A stretch of DNA of 64,000 nucleotides, taken from assembly GCA_964449465.1 (NCBI GenBank), contig CAYVBK010000027.1, forward strand, positions 1 through 64,000, read 5' to 3'. The DNA comes from CAYRXM01 sp964449465. Its GTDB lineage: Bacteria; Chloroflexota; Anaerolineae; JAFGEY01. Positions 27,593-37,085 of this stretch are shown here, in pieces. The number at the start of each line of letters is the position of its first letter. Position 1 is the first letter of the stretch. The notes under the pieces were generated by a model. That model saw nothing but the letters and a program-made list of their open reading frames with translations. It was not told where the DNA came from and did not search any database. A program made the translations under genes and the position numbers.

Positions 27593-28842
27593 TTATGGGT
27601 GGGTGGGCCAAAGCGACGGGTGATGCCCCACATGACTGCGGCGCCAGCCACGCTCAGGCCAGCGCCGAGCAGGAACAGGCTGCGGTAGCCCCATGCCGCC
27701 GCTAGATAGCCGCCGCCCAGGCTGATCGAGCCAAAGCCCAACCCCATGGCCATCGAAACTGCGCCATAAGCCAGCGTGCGCCATTCGGCAGAGACAAATT
27801 CCATCTGAAACGATTGCAGGGCCGGCATCCACACCGCTGACAGCACCAAAACACCCCAAACGCCTCCGCTGGCCGCCGTCCAATGCGGCCAGGCCAGCAG
27901 GATCAGGCTGACGGCGATGCCCAGCGTGGTCATGATCAACATCCAGCCGTGGCTGCGCCGCGCCGCCAGACGAGGCGTGAGCAGCGAAGCGATCATGGCC
28001 GCAAACTGCCCCACGCCGGTGATCAGGCCAATGGTCGAAACCGGCAGGCACAGATCGGTATCCAGGTAGGCGTTGTAAAAGGCCTGGCAGGTGGCCCAGC
28101 CGGCATGCCGCAAATAGATGTACAACATCATCCAGGCCACCGGCAGCAGGGGAAAGGGGCTGTGCGGCCTGGCCTCGCCTGTCGTAGCGACCGCAGCCGC
28201 CGACCGAACCCAGATCAAGGGAACGATGGCCGCCACGCTCAACACCGCGCTCACCCATAGCCCCAGCCGATAAGGCGATGGGTCATCCAAAGTCTGCCCC
28301 AACCACCGCGCAAACCAATCGGGCAACATTCCGCCAAACACGGTGCCCAACAGGCTGCCCAACCCCGTCAACGCACCGTTCAAGGCATACGCGCTGCCGC
28401 GCTCTTGCGCCGTTGTGGCCGCCATCAAAGCCGGAGCCAGGTTGACGTTGAACATGGACCAGCCGGCAGTGAGAACCATGTGCGCCCCGATCAGCCACGC
28501 GCCCTGCGCCGCGCAAGGCGTCGCCCCCATCACCTGCTCGGCCAGTGGCAACAGACACATACCGGCCACAATGGCCAGGCTGCCGACCCCCATAATCGCC
28601 CGCGTGCCATAACGATTGCCCAAGGCGCCGCTGGGCAACCCCATCCCCATATAGGTGAACGCACTGGCCGCGTTGAACCAGCCCACAAATTCCAGCCCAT
28701 AACCCAGCCGCAGCACATATAGCACTTTGAGCAGCATTTGCACGCCGAAAAAGCTGACTGCCAGCATGCCCGACACGGCCAATAGCAGGCGCGCGTCGCG
28801 GCCCAAGCTGCGCCCCATGCCGATCCACCGCCATCTTGACAT
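27586..28842 (-). CDS. MFS transporter
   Basis: A 418-residue permease with about 12 hydrophobic segments in two six-helix halves separated by a loop near residue 200. The ATG at 28842 lies two bases after the TGA of the pseudokinase gene, indicating translational coupling; a frame reading into the upstream gene is not credible. The C-terminus ends inside a GTAGGGGC hairpin repeat, which supplies the TAG. Substrate unknown. Its tight linkage to the pseudokinase/CHAT cassette may be functional or just operon growth. Confidence 0.87.
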   Translation of the reverse strand: MSRWRWIGMGRSLGRDARLLLAVSGMLAVSFFGVQMLLKVLYVLRLGYGLEFVGWFNAASAFTYMGMGLPSGALGNRYGTRAIMGVGSLAIVAGMCLLPLAEQVMGATPCAAQGAWLIGAHMVLTAGWSMFNVNLAPALMAATTAQERGSAYALNGALTGLGSLLGTVFGGMLPDWFARWLGQTLDDPSPYRLGLWVSAVLSVAAIVPLIWVRSAAAVATTGEARPHSPFPLLPVAWMMLYIYLRHAGWATCQAFYNAYLDTDLCLPVSTIGLITGVGQFAAMIASLLTPRLAARRSHGWMLIMTTLGIAVSLILLAWPHWTAASGGVWGVLVLSAVWMPALQSFQMEFVSAEWRTLAYGAVSMAMGLGFGSISLGGGYLAAAWGYRSLFLLGAGLSVAGAAVMWGITRRFGPPTHNV

Positions 28843-28844
28843 TT

Positions 28845-30386
28845 TCAATTCCGGGCCGGCGTTGGGGTGCTGGTCGGCACGGCCTGGCCCGGCTCGATCA
28901 CGGGCAGCGCATCCCAATTGACTGCAAAGGTGAAACGCGGTGCAAAGACAAACCCGGTCACGCCGGCGCCGTTGCGCACATAGAGCCAGCGACCATACCG
29001 GGCCTCATTGGCCCGCCCCAAAATCGGCACCGACTCGTTTTGCCCCACCACGCCCACCTGGGTCGCATCGCCACGCGGCTCGATAAAAATGGTCGAGGCC
29101 AGGTTAGCCACCGCCCACTGTGACGGGGTCGCCGTCGAGGTCGGCGTGGGCGGCAGCGTAGATGTCGGCGTCGGCGAAGGGGCGGCTGTAGGGGGCATAG
29201 TCGGCGTCGGCGACGGCGTTGGCGTCCAGGTCCACGTGGGCGACGGCGTGGGTGTCACCGTTGGCGTCAGGGTGGGCAACGGGGTAGGCGGGTAGGTCGG
29301 CGACGCCGATGGCACAGCGGTCAGCGACGGCAGTGCGGTGAACGGGCGCATGTCGGTTGCCGCTGCCGGCAGCCCGGTCGGATGCCCGGCCGACCGCCCC
29401 AGGAAGGTCGGAATGCCCCACACCAAAAGCAAAATCAACAGCAACCCCGCACCTCCCAGCAGCCAGATTGTCGGGCGAATACGGCGCGCCGACGGCGGCC
29501 GGCCCGGTATACGCCGGGGTTCTAGCTCCAGATCGATCACCTGAGAAGCAGGTTGTGGCTCTGGCTCTGGCGGGGCCATCACCGCCTTGATCGCCCGCAC
29601 CATATCGGCTATGCTGCCAAAGCGGTCTTGGGGCGCGCTAGACAGAGCTTTGAGGATGATCTCTTGCAGACCTGGAGGCACATCTGGACGTATCTGGCGC
29701 GGCGGCGGCGGCAGCTCGACAATTTGCTTGACCACCATCGCCTGCAACGATTCGGCCTGATAGGGCAATCGTCCGGTGAGCATTTCGTACAGCAGCACGC
29801 CCAAGGCATAAATGTCAGAGCGATAATCGGCTCCCAGGCCTTGCCCCTGCTCCGGCGACAAATAGCCGGGTGCGCCGGTCAGCGCACCGCCACGCGTCAG
29901 CCCCAACCAGTTTTCCTTGATCGCCGCCATACCCAGATCGGCCAGCAGCGGATGGTTGCCGGGCAGCATAAAAATGTGTTTGGGATCGAGATGACCATGA
30001 CAGATACCTCGCCGATGGGCATAGGCCAGGGCATCGCCGATCTGACATGCCATATCTACGGCGTCGGCAACGGCAAACGGCCTGCCCATCTGCTGCGCCA
30101 AGACGGGCGATTCGACATATTCCATCACGATAAAAGGTCGTCCGTGATGCTCCCCCTCGCCCCAAACGGTCAGAATGTTGGAGTGATACAACTGAGACAT
30201 AGCCCGCGCGTCGCGAGTCAGCCGGTCACGAAATGCCTCATCGCGCCCCCAAGCCGCCGAAAATATCTTGATCGCCACAAAACGATCCATGCTGGCCTGA
30301 TAGGCTTTGTACACCTCGGCCATACTGCCACTGCCTATTTTTTTGACAATTTGATATTCGCCCAACATCTGTCCGATCAAATCCAT
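28845..30386 (-). CDS. Membrane-anchored Ser/Thr kinase homologue, predicted pseudokinase
   Basis: A 513-residue protein: kinase-like domain (~8-270), one membrane segment (~307-330), a Pro/Thr-rich linker (~350-425) and an extracellular SH3-like domain (~430-495, RWLYVRNGAGVTGFV). The glycine loop IGSGSMAEVY, VAIK lysine and GYLSPEQ segment are kept, and DFG is DLG. However, the catalytic loop reads HGHLDPKH where active kinases have HRDIKPSN, so the catalytic Asp, Lys and Asn are all replaced. It is probably a nucleotide-binding or scaffold pseudokinase. Start at 30386 follows GGAGGG and matches family N-termini; an ATG at 30419 (overlapping the previous stop) is the alternative. Confidence 0.88.
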   Translation of the reverse strand: MDLIGQMLGEYQIVKKIGSGSMAEVYKAYQASMDRFVAIKIFSAAWGRDEAFRDRLTRDARAMSQLYHSNILTVWGEGEHHGRPFIVMEYVESPVLAQQMGRPFAVADAVDMACQIGDALAYAHRRGICHGHLDPKHIFMLPGNHPLLADLGMAAIKENWLGLTRGGALTGAPGYLSPEQGQGLGADYRSDIYALGVLLYEMLTGRLPYQAESLQAMVVKQIVELPPPPRQIRPDVPPGLQEIILKALSSAPQDRFGSIADMVRAIKAVMAPPEPEPQPASQVIDLELEPRRIPGRPPSARRIRPTIWLLGGAGLLLILLLVWGIPTFLGRSAGHPTGLPAAATDMRPFTALPSLTAVPSASPTYPPTPLPTLTPTVTPTPSPTWTWTPTPSPTPTMPPTAAPSPTPTSTLPPTPTSTATPSQWAVANLASTIFIEPRGDATQVGVVGQNESVPILGRANEARYGRWLYVRNGAGVTGFVFAPRFTFAVNWDALPVIEPGQAVPTSTPTPARN

Positions 30387-30418
30387 ACGGCCCTCGGCCC
30401 TCCATTCAAATGATCCCA

Positions 30419-32689
30419 TCACACTCCCGGCATGCGCATCAGCAGCAACGGCGCGGCCCAATCGCCGCTGTGCAGCCCACTTTCCAGCATCATCCGACGG
30501 CGTCCCTCGGTTACGGCAGCGGCCAATGGCCAGCCTTGAACCAATGCGCCATAAAAACCCTCGCTCAAAGCCCGCGCGCTATGGTCGGCGATGGGCCGAG
30601 ACATGCCCACAGCGGTGGGGATGCCGGCCTGCACCAGGGTTTGCGCCAGGCCGCGCGTGCCGGGCAACAACCCCACCTGCGCCGTCGAACAGGCGTTGAG
30701 CAGCACCACCTCGAGTTGAACGCCGGCCTGCTCCATCGCTTCGGGCAGCAGGTGACGCAGCGTGTCTATATCCAGCCGCGCGCTGGACCCGTCGGCGTTC
30801 TCCAAAATCAGAGCGCCCCGCCCCGAGGCACTGTCGTATTCGCTGTGGCCGATCCAATGCAGCCAGTGCCAGCCGCGCCGCAACGCATCGAGCAGCGCAG
30901 GCGGCGTGGCATGAGGCAGACATTCCACCCGCAAACGACCGGCCGCCACCAGGGGATTGACCACCTGCAAAATCATGTTTTGCTCGCGGGCGACATCGAG
31001 CAGCGGGCGGTCTTGCGGTGACGCCGAAACCACCAACAGCCGCCATGGCAGAGTCGGCCGGCCCGGCAGCGATTGAAGCGCGCCGGGCAGCACCCGCGCC
31101 AGCGGCGTGCGCGGCGACAGGGTCAAAAACTGGTCGCTGTTCTCATCATAAAGCAGCTCCCAGGGCAGGCTGGACAGTTCGGGCTGATGCAGGCGCAGGC
31201 GCAGACACAGACCTCGTTCGCGGGCGCGCGCCGTCTCGCGGCTGGCTGTCCACGCCGCCCACACCGGTGGCGGAAACAAGAACTGCCGCAACTGCCGCCC
31301 CACCTCGCTCAACATGGCCGCGTCCACATCGCCCACCCGAACGCGCCGCAGCATGGCCGTCCACTCGTCGCCGGCAGGCAGCGACGACTCGGTACTGCGG
31401 GTGGGCGTGCTGCGCAGCGACCCTACCGGCGACTGCAAAACCTGGATTTCGTACAGATTGGCCGCCCGCGTTTCAATCTCGACATCAAACCCCTCACAGG
31501 CCGGCGCCTCGACAGCCGGAGCCGACGGCAGCGCGGCCACGGCCGGGCCGGTTGGCGCCACCGGGCCGACCTGGCTGCTGCGATACCAGTCGCGGAACAT
31601 TGAGCCGGACACGGCATATTGGGTGCGGCGGCCGCGCCCGATGATCTGGATCAGGCCGTGATAAGACAGCGCGTCGAGGGCGCGCTGCACGCTGCTGCTG
31701 TCTTGATCGAGCCAAGCACGGCGAATGTCGGTATACGAGACCGCGCCGGGCTGATCGGCCAGCCAGCCGTACAGCGAACCGGCCGGCGGCGGCAAGGCCG
31801 CATACCACCGCTCAAAATGATCTGTCCGCTCGCCAAAATGCGCCGCCACGTCCTGCACATCAGCAGGAGTGACATCGGGCAGGTCTTGCCACAGCTCGTG
31901 CAAGATAAACTGAACCAGGCAGGGATGTCCGCCGGTTTGTGTCCACACCTCTTGGGCCGAGTCGGATGAGAGGTGTCCACGAGTGGGTCGGCAGGCCAGG
32001 TCCATTGTCTCTTCACGGGTCAGGCCGGTCAGGCTGTAGCGGGTGAGGATGTTTTCCAGCGGCGAGTCTTTTTCGGCCACCTGGGTGTGAAATGCGGTTG
32101 AGCCAGCCATCACCAGAGCCAGGTTGTTGGCGATAGGCGAATTGCTGAGCAGGCTACGCAGGTTGGGACGCAGGTCGCTGCCCCATGAGGCCTTGAACAA
32201 GATTTCGGCCTCGTCCATCAACAACACCAGGCGAATGGGCCGATCTTGCAAAGGAGCCAGAACGGCAAAACCGGCTTCAAAGGCGCGCGCCGGCCCCAGA
32301 CGCAAAGCAGATTGAAAAGCCGCCGCAGCCGCCTGAAAAACAGGCGGAGCGGCCTGATTTGGGGCCAGGTTTTGGCGCAACATGTCCAGCACCAGTGCAA
32401 AAAAATCGCCGCTGGAAGCGATAGGATAGCCAGCCTGCGGGTCATAATACCACGGCGCCAGCCGATAATCGCCACGCACGGGTTGGGCGACCAGGTCGCG
32501 CTCCAGTTTGCGTAACAGGCTGGTCTTGCCGCAGCGCCGCCCGCCAAACACCGCCGCCGACAGAGGACTGGGCTGAGCCAGCCCGACCATCAGATCGGTC
32601 AGCAGTTGGGCGCGGCCGAAAAACATGGCGTCGGTTTGCACCGGCAGGTGATAGTTATAAGGATTTTGGTTTATGGTCAACTCGGACAT
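30419..32689 (-). CDS. AAA/STAND ATPase-CHAT protease fusion
   Basis: A 756-residue fusion. An N-terminal STAND/AAA-type ATPase (~20-300) has Walker A GGRRCGKTS (49-57), Walker B RLVLLMDEAE (DE 159-160) and the GGHPCLVQ motif of ORC/STAND relatives, then a winged helix (~310-370). A linker leads to an accessory region and a C-terminal CHAT protease with predicted dyad His615 (WIGHSEYD) and Cys667 (LLNACSTA). This matches the design of ATP-switched signal proteins with a caspase-like effector. It starts 10 bp after the propeller-ATPase gene and its stop overlaps or abuts the pseudokinase start. No dedicated substrate is recognisable among the neighbours. Confidence 0.92.
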   Translation of the reverse strand: MSELTINQNPYNYHLPVQTDAMFFGRAQLLTDLMVGLAQPSPLSAAVFGGRRCGKTSLLRKLERDLVAQPVRGDYRLAPWYYDPQAGYPIASSGDFFALVLDMLRQNLAPNQAAPPVFQAAAAAFQSALRLGPARAFEAGFAVLAPLQDRPIRLVLLMDEAEILFKASWGSDLRPNLRSLLSNSPIANNLALVMAGSTAFHTQVAEKDSPLENILTRYSLTGLTREETMDLACRPTRGHLSSDSAQEVWTQTGGHPCLVQFILHELWQDLPDVTPADVQDVAAHFGERTDHFERWYAALPPPAGSLYGWLADQPGAVSYTDIRRAWLDQDSSSVQRALDALSYHGLIQIIGRGRRTQYAVSGSMFRDWYRSSQVGPVAPTGPAVAALPSAPAVEAPACEGFDVEIETRAANLYEIQVLQSPVGSLRSTPTRSTESSLPAGDEWTAMLRRVRVGDVDAAMLSEVGRQLRQFLFPPPVWAAWTASRETARARERGLCLRLRLHQPELSSLPWELLYDENSDQFLTLSPRTPLARVLPGALQSLPGRPTLPWRLLVVSASPQDRPLLDVAREQNMILQVVNPLVAAGRLRVECLPHATPPALLDALRRGWHWLHWIGHSEYDSASGRGALILENADGSSARLDIDTLRHLLPEAMEQAGVQLEVVLLNACSTAQVGLLPGTRGLAQTLVQAGIPTAVGMSRPIADHSARALSEGFYGALVQGWPLAAAVTEGRRRMMLESGLHSGDWAAPLLLMRMPGV

Positions 32690-32699
32690 AGCAGTCTGA

Positions 32700-35600
32700 T
32701 CAATCCTCCAACCCCAATTCGATCCAACGGATCCACTGTCGCAACACACCCCAACTCAGCACATACCCCCCATCTTGATAGGCAATCAAAGTGCGCTCTT
32801 GCAGCACACCCAAGATGGACAAAGCCTCGTGTCGCTGATCGGGTGGCAGCAAGGCCATGCGCGGCAGCGGTGCGTCGGCCAGGGCCAGGCGCACCAACAT
32901 GGCTCGCTGCGCCTCATCCAAACGCGCCCGCCACAATTCGGTCAGATACGATTCGGGCAAATAGATATATTCTTCGATGCCCAACTGCACCTGCTCGGCC
33001 TGGATCGTCACCGGCGCGCGGTCAATCAGCGGGCGCACGATATGGCTGCACAATTGGCGCGTCACAAACGGCTGCCCGCCGCTAGCTCGTACAATCAGGT
33101 CGAGCGCATCGGGCGTGTATTGGATGCCCATCTGAAAGCCGATGCTCTGAATCATTTCGGATGCTGCGTCAGCCGGCATCGGCGGCATCCAGATTTCGCG
33201 TAAAGCCTGATACAACTCGTTATCGCGCTCACCCCAACGGTCGCGGCGGTTAAAAGCCGGATCCACCCCGATCAGAATGAAATCGAGCTGGCGGGTGCCT
33301 TGATTGGCCGCCCGCAACTGCCCGAAAAAGGTCGAAAATCCCTCATAGCCAGGATCGTTGCCGGCCGGCAAGAGGCGATCCACCTCGTCTATGATCAAGA
33401 GCAGCCGCTCATCGCCGCCAATGTGCTGATGCAGCAGAGCCAGGTCGGTCACAAAGTATTGCGCCGCCTGCGGCAGCGACAGCAGCACGCGCGGCGGCGG
33501 CCAGAGGTTTAACGGCGGCATGGTACGGGTCAGTCCAAAACGATACTGTTCGATGTGCATGGCAAAGGCACGAATGATCTCGACATACAACGGGGTCACG
33601 CCCTGTTGGCGCGCCGTACCCTGCGTGTCCACCGAAGCAATCACCCGTCGCGCCGACAGCCGCCCTTGCAACCGCTGCACCAGCGAGGTCTTGCCTGTCT
33701 TGCGCAGTCCCAAAATGCCCACTGGCTGACCGGCGTCCACCAGGTCAATCAACTGCTGCAAGACGGTCTCGCGGCCAAAAAAGCCCAGGTCGTCGCTGAC
33801 AGGGCCGCTGATGGCATAGAGGTTTTGCCGGCCGGTGGCCTGGTCAATTTGCGTGGCCAAAATCTGCACCGCCGGCATATTGGGCTTGACCTGCCCAAAC
33901 AGTTCGCTGTCGAGGCTGATGATGGCTAGGCCCCAACGCTGCCGAATCTCGTACAAACGAAAACGGGCTCCGGGCGTGGGGCGGCGGTTGCTGATCACAA
34001 AAGCCAGGCGATGCGCCGCCTCGCGCCCGTATTCTTGAAAAGCCGTATTGGCCACCTCTTCAAAATCATCGCCTTCGGGCGGATGATCGGCGATGACATA
34101 GGTATAAATGGCCCCATAGCCGGCCTGCGGATGATCGGGCGGGGGAATCAGCATAAAATCTTCTGGCCCCATCTCGCGCAGTTCAAAACCGGCCTGCGTA
34201 AAAAACAGCCGCGCGCCGGCATAAAGCGGATGGCGGCTGCGCACGGCCTCGGCCAATGTGTCCACGCGGCGCAGATTTTGCAGGCGATGCAGCCAAGCCG
34301 CCAATGGGTGGGCAAAAGCCAGGCTGCCGCCCTTGCGCTGGAGCATGCGCTGACGCAGCAAGGCATCGAGCGCGTTTTGCACCTGCTCGTCGCTGGTAAA
34401 AGCCTGCCGTTTTTTCAAAGCAATCTGCACACGCGGCACATCGAGCGGACCACGCAGCGGAGCCACCAGAGCAACCAACTGCTGCAATGGCTGCGCCGCC
34501 GCCGCGCCCCAACTGATAGCATAGGCCGGATAGCCGCGCAGGACATACAGGGCGATCAAAACGATCAACAGACCGCCCAGCACACCGCTCCAACGCAGCA
34601 AGCTGTCTACAAAGCCAGGACCGGGCCAAAAGGACACATTGAGGGTATAAAATTGCTCATCCGATATGCGGCCATCGCGGTCTTGCACCCGCAGCTTGAA
34701 GGCATACTCGCCGTATTTCAAGTCGGTATAGGTGGCCACAGTCTTGTCAGATGTCGTCCAATGGAGCTCATCTTCCAGGCCGTGCAAATAATAGCCATAA
34801 CGCAGGTCGCCGGGCGCGGCAATAAAGCTGCCTCCCTCAAATTGAAATTCAACCTGATGCGCCCGATACAGTCGAACCAGGCTGTCTTGCAGGCGGTTTT
34901 GATTCTCTGAAATGGCCCAGACCAGCCGCCCCCATGGCCGGGACCCCGACGGCGTAAAATGGCTGATGCCATCGCCACTGCCGATCCACCACTCGTTCTC
35001 GGCCAGACCGGGCCGCAGGGCAGTGACCTGGGCATTGCCCAACCCGTCAACGGTCGTCCAGAGGCGCGCCCAGCGGCCGGTGCGCAGATCGTAGCATTTC
35101 AGGCCATCATTGGCGCCCACCCACAATTCGTTGGTGCTGCTCTTGTAAAACAAGACGTTCACTTTGCCGGTCGTTTGCGCCCCATCGCTGCCGCCGATGC
35201 TGCTCCAGGTTCGATTGGACAGGTCATATTGATAAACCTGGTTGCCGCCCACCCACAGCTTGCCGATGGACGGATCAACGGCCAACGCCCAGATGTAACC
35301 CTGCCCGGCCGGGCCATCGGCCTGAATGTGCGCCCACTGCCCGGTTTTGGGATCATAATGCCACACACCATCGTCGGTGCCGGCCCACAGTTCTTGATTG
35401 ACGGTGTTGAGCGCCAGCGACAGCACGGCGCGGTCCGGGTCGAGCCGGCCGGTCGGCAGCCAGCGTTTTTGTTCCGGGTGATAATAACTGACGCCGCCAT
35501 AGCTGCCCACCCACACCTCGCCGGTGTTGGCATCGCGCACCATCGCCCGAATGTCATTGCTCACCAGGCCATCGGTCATGTCCCAGTTTTGCGTCCAACG

Positions 35601-36980
35601 GTCGCTGCGCGGATCATAATAGCTGACACCACCGTCAAACGTGCCGGCCCACATCGCTCCGTTGGTCTCGTCGCGCAATAGCACGCGCACATTGTCGGAC
35701 GGCAGGCCGTCGGCAGTTGTCCAGATGCGGTCACACCGGTCGGCAAAAGGGCTATAGTGCATCACCCCGTGACTGGTGGCCGCCCAGATCACCCCGCTGG
35801 TGGGATCCTGAACCACATCATTGACCTGAACGAACGACGGCGACATAGACTGCATCGTCTGGGCGCGCATCACCATCATGGCTTCGTCGGAACGAACCAG
35901 CTCCGACGACAGAAATGTCTCCCAACTGCCGTCAAACACGCTCAACCCGTCCTTGCTGGCCGTCCAGATCAGGCCATCGGACATAGCCCACAGATTGGTC
36001 AGCGCGCTCTTGGGGGCGTTGACCGATCTGAAAGAGATATTTTGCCAGCGGTCTGGCGGAGAGGGCCAGCTTTCCCAACGCAGGTCCCATTTGAGCAGGC
36101 CGGCGTCGGTGGCCGCCCACATCCGCCCCTGCCGGTCGGCGGCCAGACCACGCACCGGGTTGACCGGGCGAGCAGTGGCCGCGTCGGCGCGGTTGGGCAG
36201 CGAGTCGGGCGGCGGCAGCATCGAATCGGCCGGATTGAAACGCTGCGTCAGCTCCAGGCTGCGATCAAAGCAGACAATTTCGGCGTCGCTGCCGACCCAC
36301 AGACGCCCAGTTGTGTCTATGGCCAGGCTGTTGATCTGGCTGCTTTCCAGACCGCCCAGCACGCGGAATGGCCGGGCGCTTTGCTGCGGCGCAAAGCGGA
36401 TCAGCCCCCCTGATGTGCCGATCCAGACAACCTGCCGGTCATAGAGCAGAGCGCGCATCACACTGCCGGGAATGATGTCGTTCAGACGAACGACCTGATT
36501 GCAGGCGGCCTGGCTGCACACCCAGACAGCATTTTCCACGCCGACATAGGCCCCCCCCTGGCCGTCGGGCGCGACAAACAGCACGGCCTGATTGTCCAGA
36601 CTGCGCGCCTGCCACTCGCCTTGAACAGTGCGCCAGTTGAGGCCACTGTCGCTGCCCACCCACAAGGTGCCTTGCGCATCCAACACCAGCGCATGCGCCG
36701 GACGGTTGACCACCCCTTTGGCCGGCTGGCTGACATCCTGCCAGGCGCGACCGTTGTAGGTTTGCAGGCCGGCAGCGGTGGCGATCCACAACAGCGGAAT
36801 GGGCGAGTCGGGATGATTTTCCAGCAACACGGCGTTCACCTGATTGGATAGCAGCCCTTTGTCGGCGGCCGGCTCAGCCAGAGCCGACCAGTGCCGCCAG
36901 CCGCCGTCAGCCCGCACTGGAGCCGGCCAGAAAAGGCCAAGCAGAATCAAAACCAGGCACAGACATGTCGCGCGTTTCAT
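32700..36980 (-). CDS. Extracellular two-component-type propeller joined to a cytoplasmic STAND-like ATPase
   Basis: A 1426-residue single-pass sensor. Signal peptide (~1-24), then roughly a dozen Reg_prop repeats (~25-700; recurring LWVGSDxGL, WAATSHGVM, DGLxSNDIRAM), a Y_Y_Y domain (~707-785), a membrane helix (~787-812), a winged-helix-like linker region, and an ATPase (~1065-1320) with Walker A LGLRKTGKTSL (around residue 1090), Walker B LLLIIDEVDRLLP and ASGGQPFVTRQL, ending in a winged helix. In hybrid two-component sensors this extracellular part is followed by a histidine kinase; here it is replaced by the same ATPase type as in the CHAT protein next door. ATG at 36980 is chosen for the signal peptide. 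Confidence 0.9.
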   Translation of the reverse strand: MKRATCLCLVLILLGLFWPAPVRADGGWRHWSALAEPAADKGLLSNQVNAVLLENHPDSPIPLLWIATAAGLQTYNGRAWQDVSQPAKGVVNRPAHALVLDAQGTLWVGSDSGLNWRTVQGEWQARSLDNQAVLFVAPDGQGGAYVGVENAVWVCSQAACNQVVRLNDIIPGSVMRALLYDRQVVWIGTSGGLIRFAPQQSARPFRVLGGLESSQINSLAIDTTGRLWVGSDAEIVCFDRSLELTQRFNPADSMLPPPDSLPNRADAATARPVNPVRGLAADRQGRMWAATDAGLLKWDLRWESWPSPPDRWQNISFRSVNAPKSALTNLWAMSDGLIWTASKDGLSVFDGSWETFLSSELVRSDEAMMVMRAQTMQSMSPSFVQVNDVVQDPTSGVIWAATSHGVMHYSPFADRCDRIWTTADGLPSDNVRVLLRDETNGAMWAGTFDGGVSYYDPRSDRWTQNWDMTDGLVSNDIRAMVRDANTGEVWVGSYGGVSYYHPEQKRWLPTGRLDPDRAVLSLALNTVNQELWAGTDDGVWHYDPKTGQWAHIQADGPAGQGYIWALAVDPSIGKLWVGGNQVYQYDLSNRTWSSIGGSDGAQTTGKVNVLFYKSSTNELWVGANDGLKCYDLRTGRWARLWTTVDGLGNAQVTALRPGLAENEWWIGSGDGISHFTPSGSRPWGRLVWAISENQNRLQDSLVRLYRAHQVEFQFEGGSFIAAPGDLRYGYYLHGLEDELHWTTSDKTVATYTDLKYGEYAFKLRVQDRDGRISDEQFYTLNVSFWPGPGFVDSLLRWSGVLGGLLIVLIALYVLRGYPAYAISWGAAAAQPLQQLVALVAPLRGPLDVPRVQIALKKRQAFTSDEQVQNALDALLRQRMLQRKGGSLAFAHPLAAWLHRLQNLRRVDTLAEAVRSRHPLYAGARLFFTQAGFELREMGPEDFMLIPPPDHPQAGYGAIYTYVIADHPPEGDDFEEVANTAFQEYGREAAHRLAFVISNRRPTPGARFRLYEIRQRWGLAIISLDSELFGQVKPNMPAVQILATQIDQATGRQNLYAISGPVSDDLGFFGRETVLQQLIDLVDAGQPVGILGLRKTGKTSLVQRLQGRLSARRVIASVDTQGTARQQGVTPLYVEIIRAFAMHIEQYRFGLTRTMPPLNLWPPPRVLLSLPQAAQYFVTDLALLHQHIGGDERLLLIIDEVDRLLPAGNDPGYEGFSTFFGQLRAANQGTRQLDFILIGVDPAFNRRDRWGERDNELYQALREIWMPPMPADAASEMIQSIGFQMGIQYTPDALDLIVRASGGQPFVTRQLCSHIVRPLIDRAPVTIQAEQVQLGIEEYIYLPESYLTELWRARLDEAQRAMLVRLALADAPLPRMALLPPDQRHEALSILGVLQERTLIAYQDGGYVLSWGVLRQWIRWIELGLED

Positions 36981-36998
36981 ATTCAAACCCACCAATCT

Positions 36999-37079
36999 GT
37001 AGGGGCAGGCGCAAGGCCTGCCCGCACGGAACAAACCTTGCGCCAGCCCGCACAGGGCAAGGGCAAGCCTCGCCCCTAC
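36999..37079. repeat. GTAGGGGC hairpin repeat
   Basis: Two half-related units, at 36999-37026 (GTAGGGGCAGGC...GCCTGCCC) and ~37049-37079 (GGGCAAGGGCAAGC...CGCCCCTAC), occupy the gap between the secreted protein and propeller-ATPase genes. Confidence 0.75.
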
Positions 37080-37085
37080 ACACCC

